A stretch of DNA of 64,000 nt from Planctomycetota bacterium (GTDB lineage: Bacteria > Planctomycetota > Phycisphaerae > Phycisphaerales > UBA1924): contig RFGH01000112.1 in assembly GCA_003696675.1 (NCBI GenBank), positions 1-64,000 on the forward strand, given 5' to 3'. The translations under genes were made by a program, and so were the position numbers. Below the pieces are notes generated by a model. That model did not search any database. It was not told where the DNA came from and saw nothing but the letters and a program-made list of their open reading frames with translations. Each line of letters opens with the position of its first letter. Position 1 is the first letter of the stretch. Of the stretch, positions 63,929-64,000 are shown one piece after another.

Positions 63929-64000
63929 AAACCCCGCCACGGTCAAAATTCCCACCAGCCGCCAGTAAACGACAAGGCCCGCCTCCTCGCGGAAGCGGGC
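63929..64000. repeat. Dispersed repeat copy B at the right window edge
   Basis: Similar to the 55630-55703 element in order and sequence. It continues past the window. Its position at the edge implies the matching gene is to the right. Confidence 0.8.
63966..64000 (-). terminator. Terminator of an off-window minus-strand gene
   Basis: The hairpin from 63976 is the same as at 55678-55703, with T-rich TTGTCGTTTACT after it when read leftward. The gene it terminates should start to the right of the window. Confidence 0.7.

Overview
The window is GC-rich chromosomal DNA that looks like a member of the Planctomycetota, probably class Phycisphaerae. The signs are numerous prepilin-type proteins with the F-T-L-[IV]-E signature and a C-terminal H-x-x-G...F-x-D-G-H-V or similar block, dockerin-like C-termini that start with Cys-Pro and end in Gly-Cys-Pro, a PEP-CTERM-like surface protein, and transposases of types I associate with planctomycetes. 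This placement is inferred from protein style only; there is no rRNA gene to anchor it.

Layout. 1-944 is the right-hand part of a CRISPR array (13 full 36-nt repeats plus a partial one, 13 spacers) with no cas genes in view. 1.1-5.4 kb holds a pseudopilin and a convergent set: a choice-of-anchor-I-like secreted protein, a HisN-type phosphatase and a BioF/KBL-type PLP enzyme. 5.6-10.1 kb is a peptide/nickel-type ABC uptake operon (binding protein, two permeases, no ATPases); its second permease carries an unusual insert of about 245 residues. 10.5-12.3 kb is rpsB-tsf. 12.6-21.05 kb is a compact type II secretion / type IV pilus-like operon (PilZ, E, F, G, H, I, J, K-like, PilM-PilN-like fusion, O-like, B/C-like) without a secretin, followed by tRNA-Val(CAC).

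21.6-30.6 kb contains an S8 protease with P-domain and dockerin-like tail, fumC, a transglutaminase-fold protein lacking its catalytic residues, adk and fusA. 31-38.1 kb is one leftward gene string: ispH, rlmN, two tandem YwaF-like membrane proteins, a WecA/MraY-type phosphoglycosyltransferase and an O-antigen-ligase-like/TPR protein, suggesting assembly of an envelope glycan. 38.2-49.5 kb is mostly rightward: a secreted EEP-family protein, a small membrane protein with a pseudopilin, a lamin-tail PEP-CTERM-like protein, an M20 dipeptidase, a large membrane-anchored protein with an ABC ATPase, and a prolyl oligopeptidase.

49.5-54.7 kb is a tightly overlapping leftward operon of pseudopilin, histidine kinase, sigma-54 response regulator and dockerin-tailed secreted protein. 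54.9-64 kb is more fluid: an RtcB remnant with an in-frame stop, a giant FG-GAP protein made of fourteen 49-residue units, an IS5-type element, a PAS/GAF/GGDEF/EAL protein, and a second, frameshifted IS with perfect 15-bp terminal repeats. A terminator-containing repeat downstream of the FG-GAP gene recurs at the right window edge.

The strongest leads for something new are the CRISPR array of unclear type, the pseudopilin/two-component/dockerin operon, the duplicated YwaF envelope operon and the shared GCP-ending dockerin-like tail. None is a proven new system from sequence alone.
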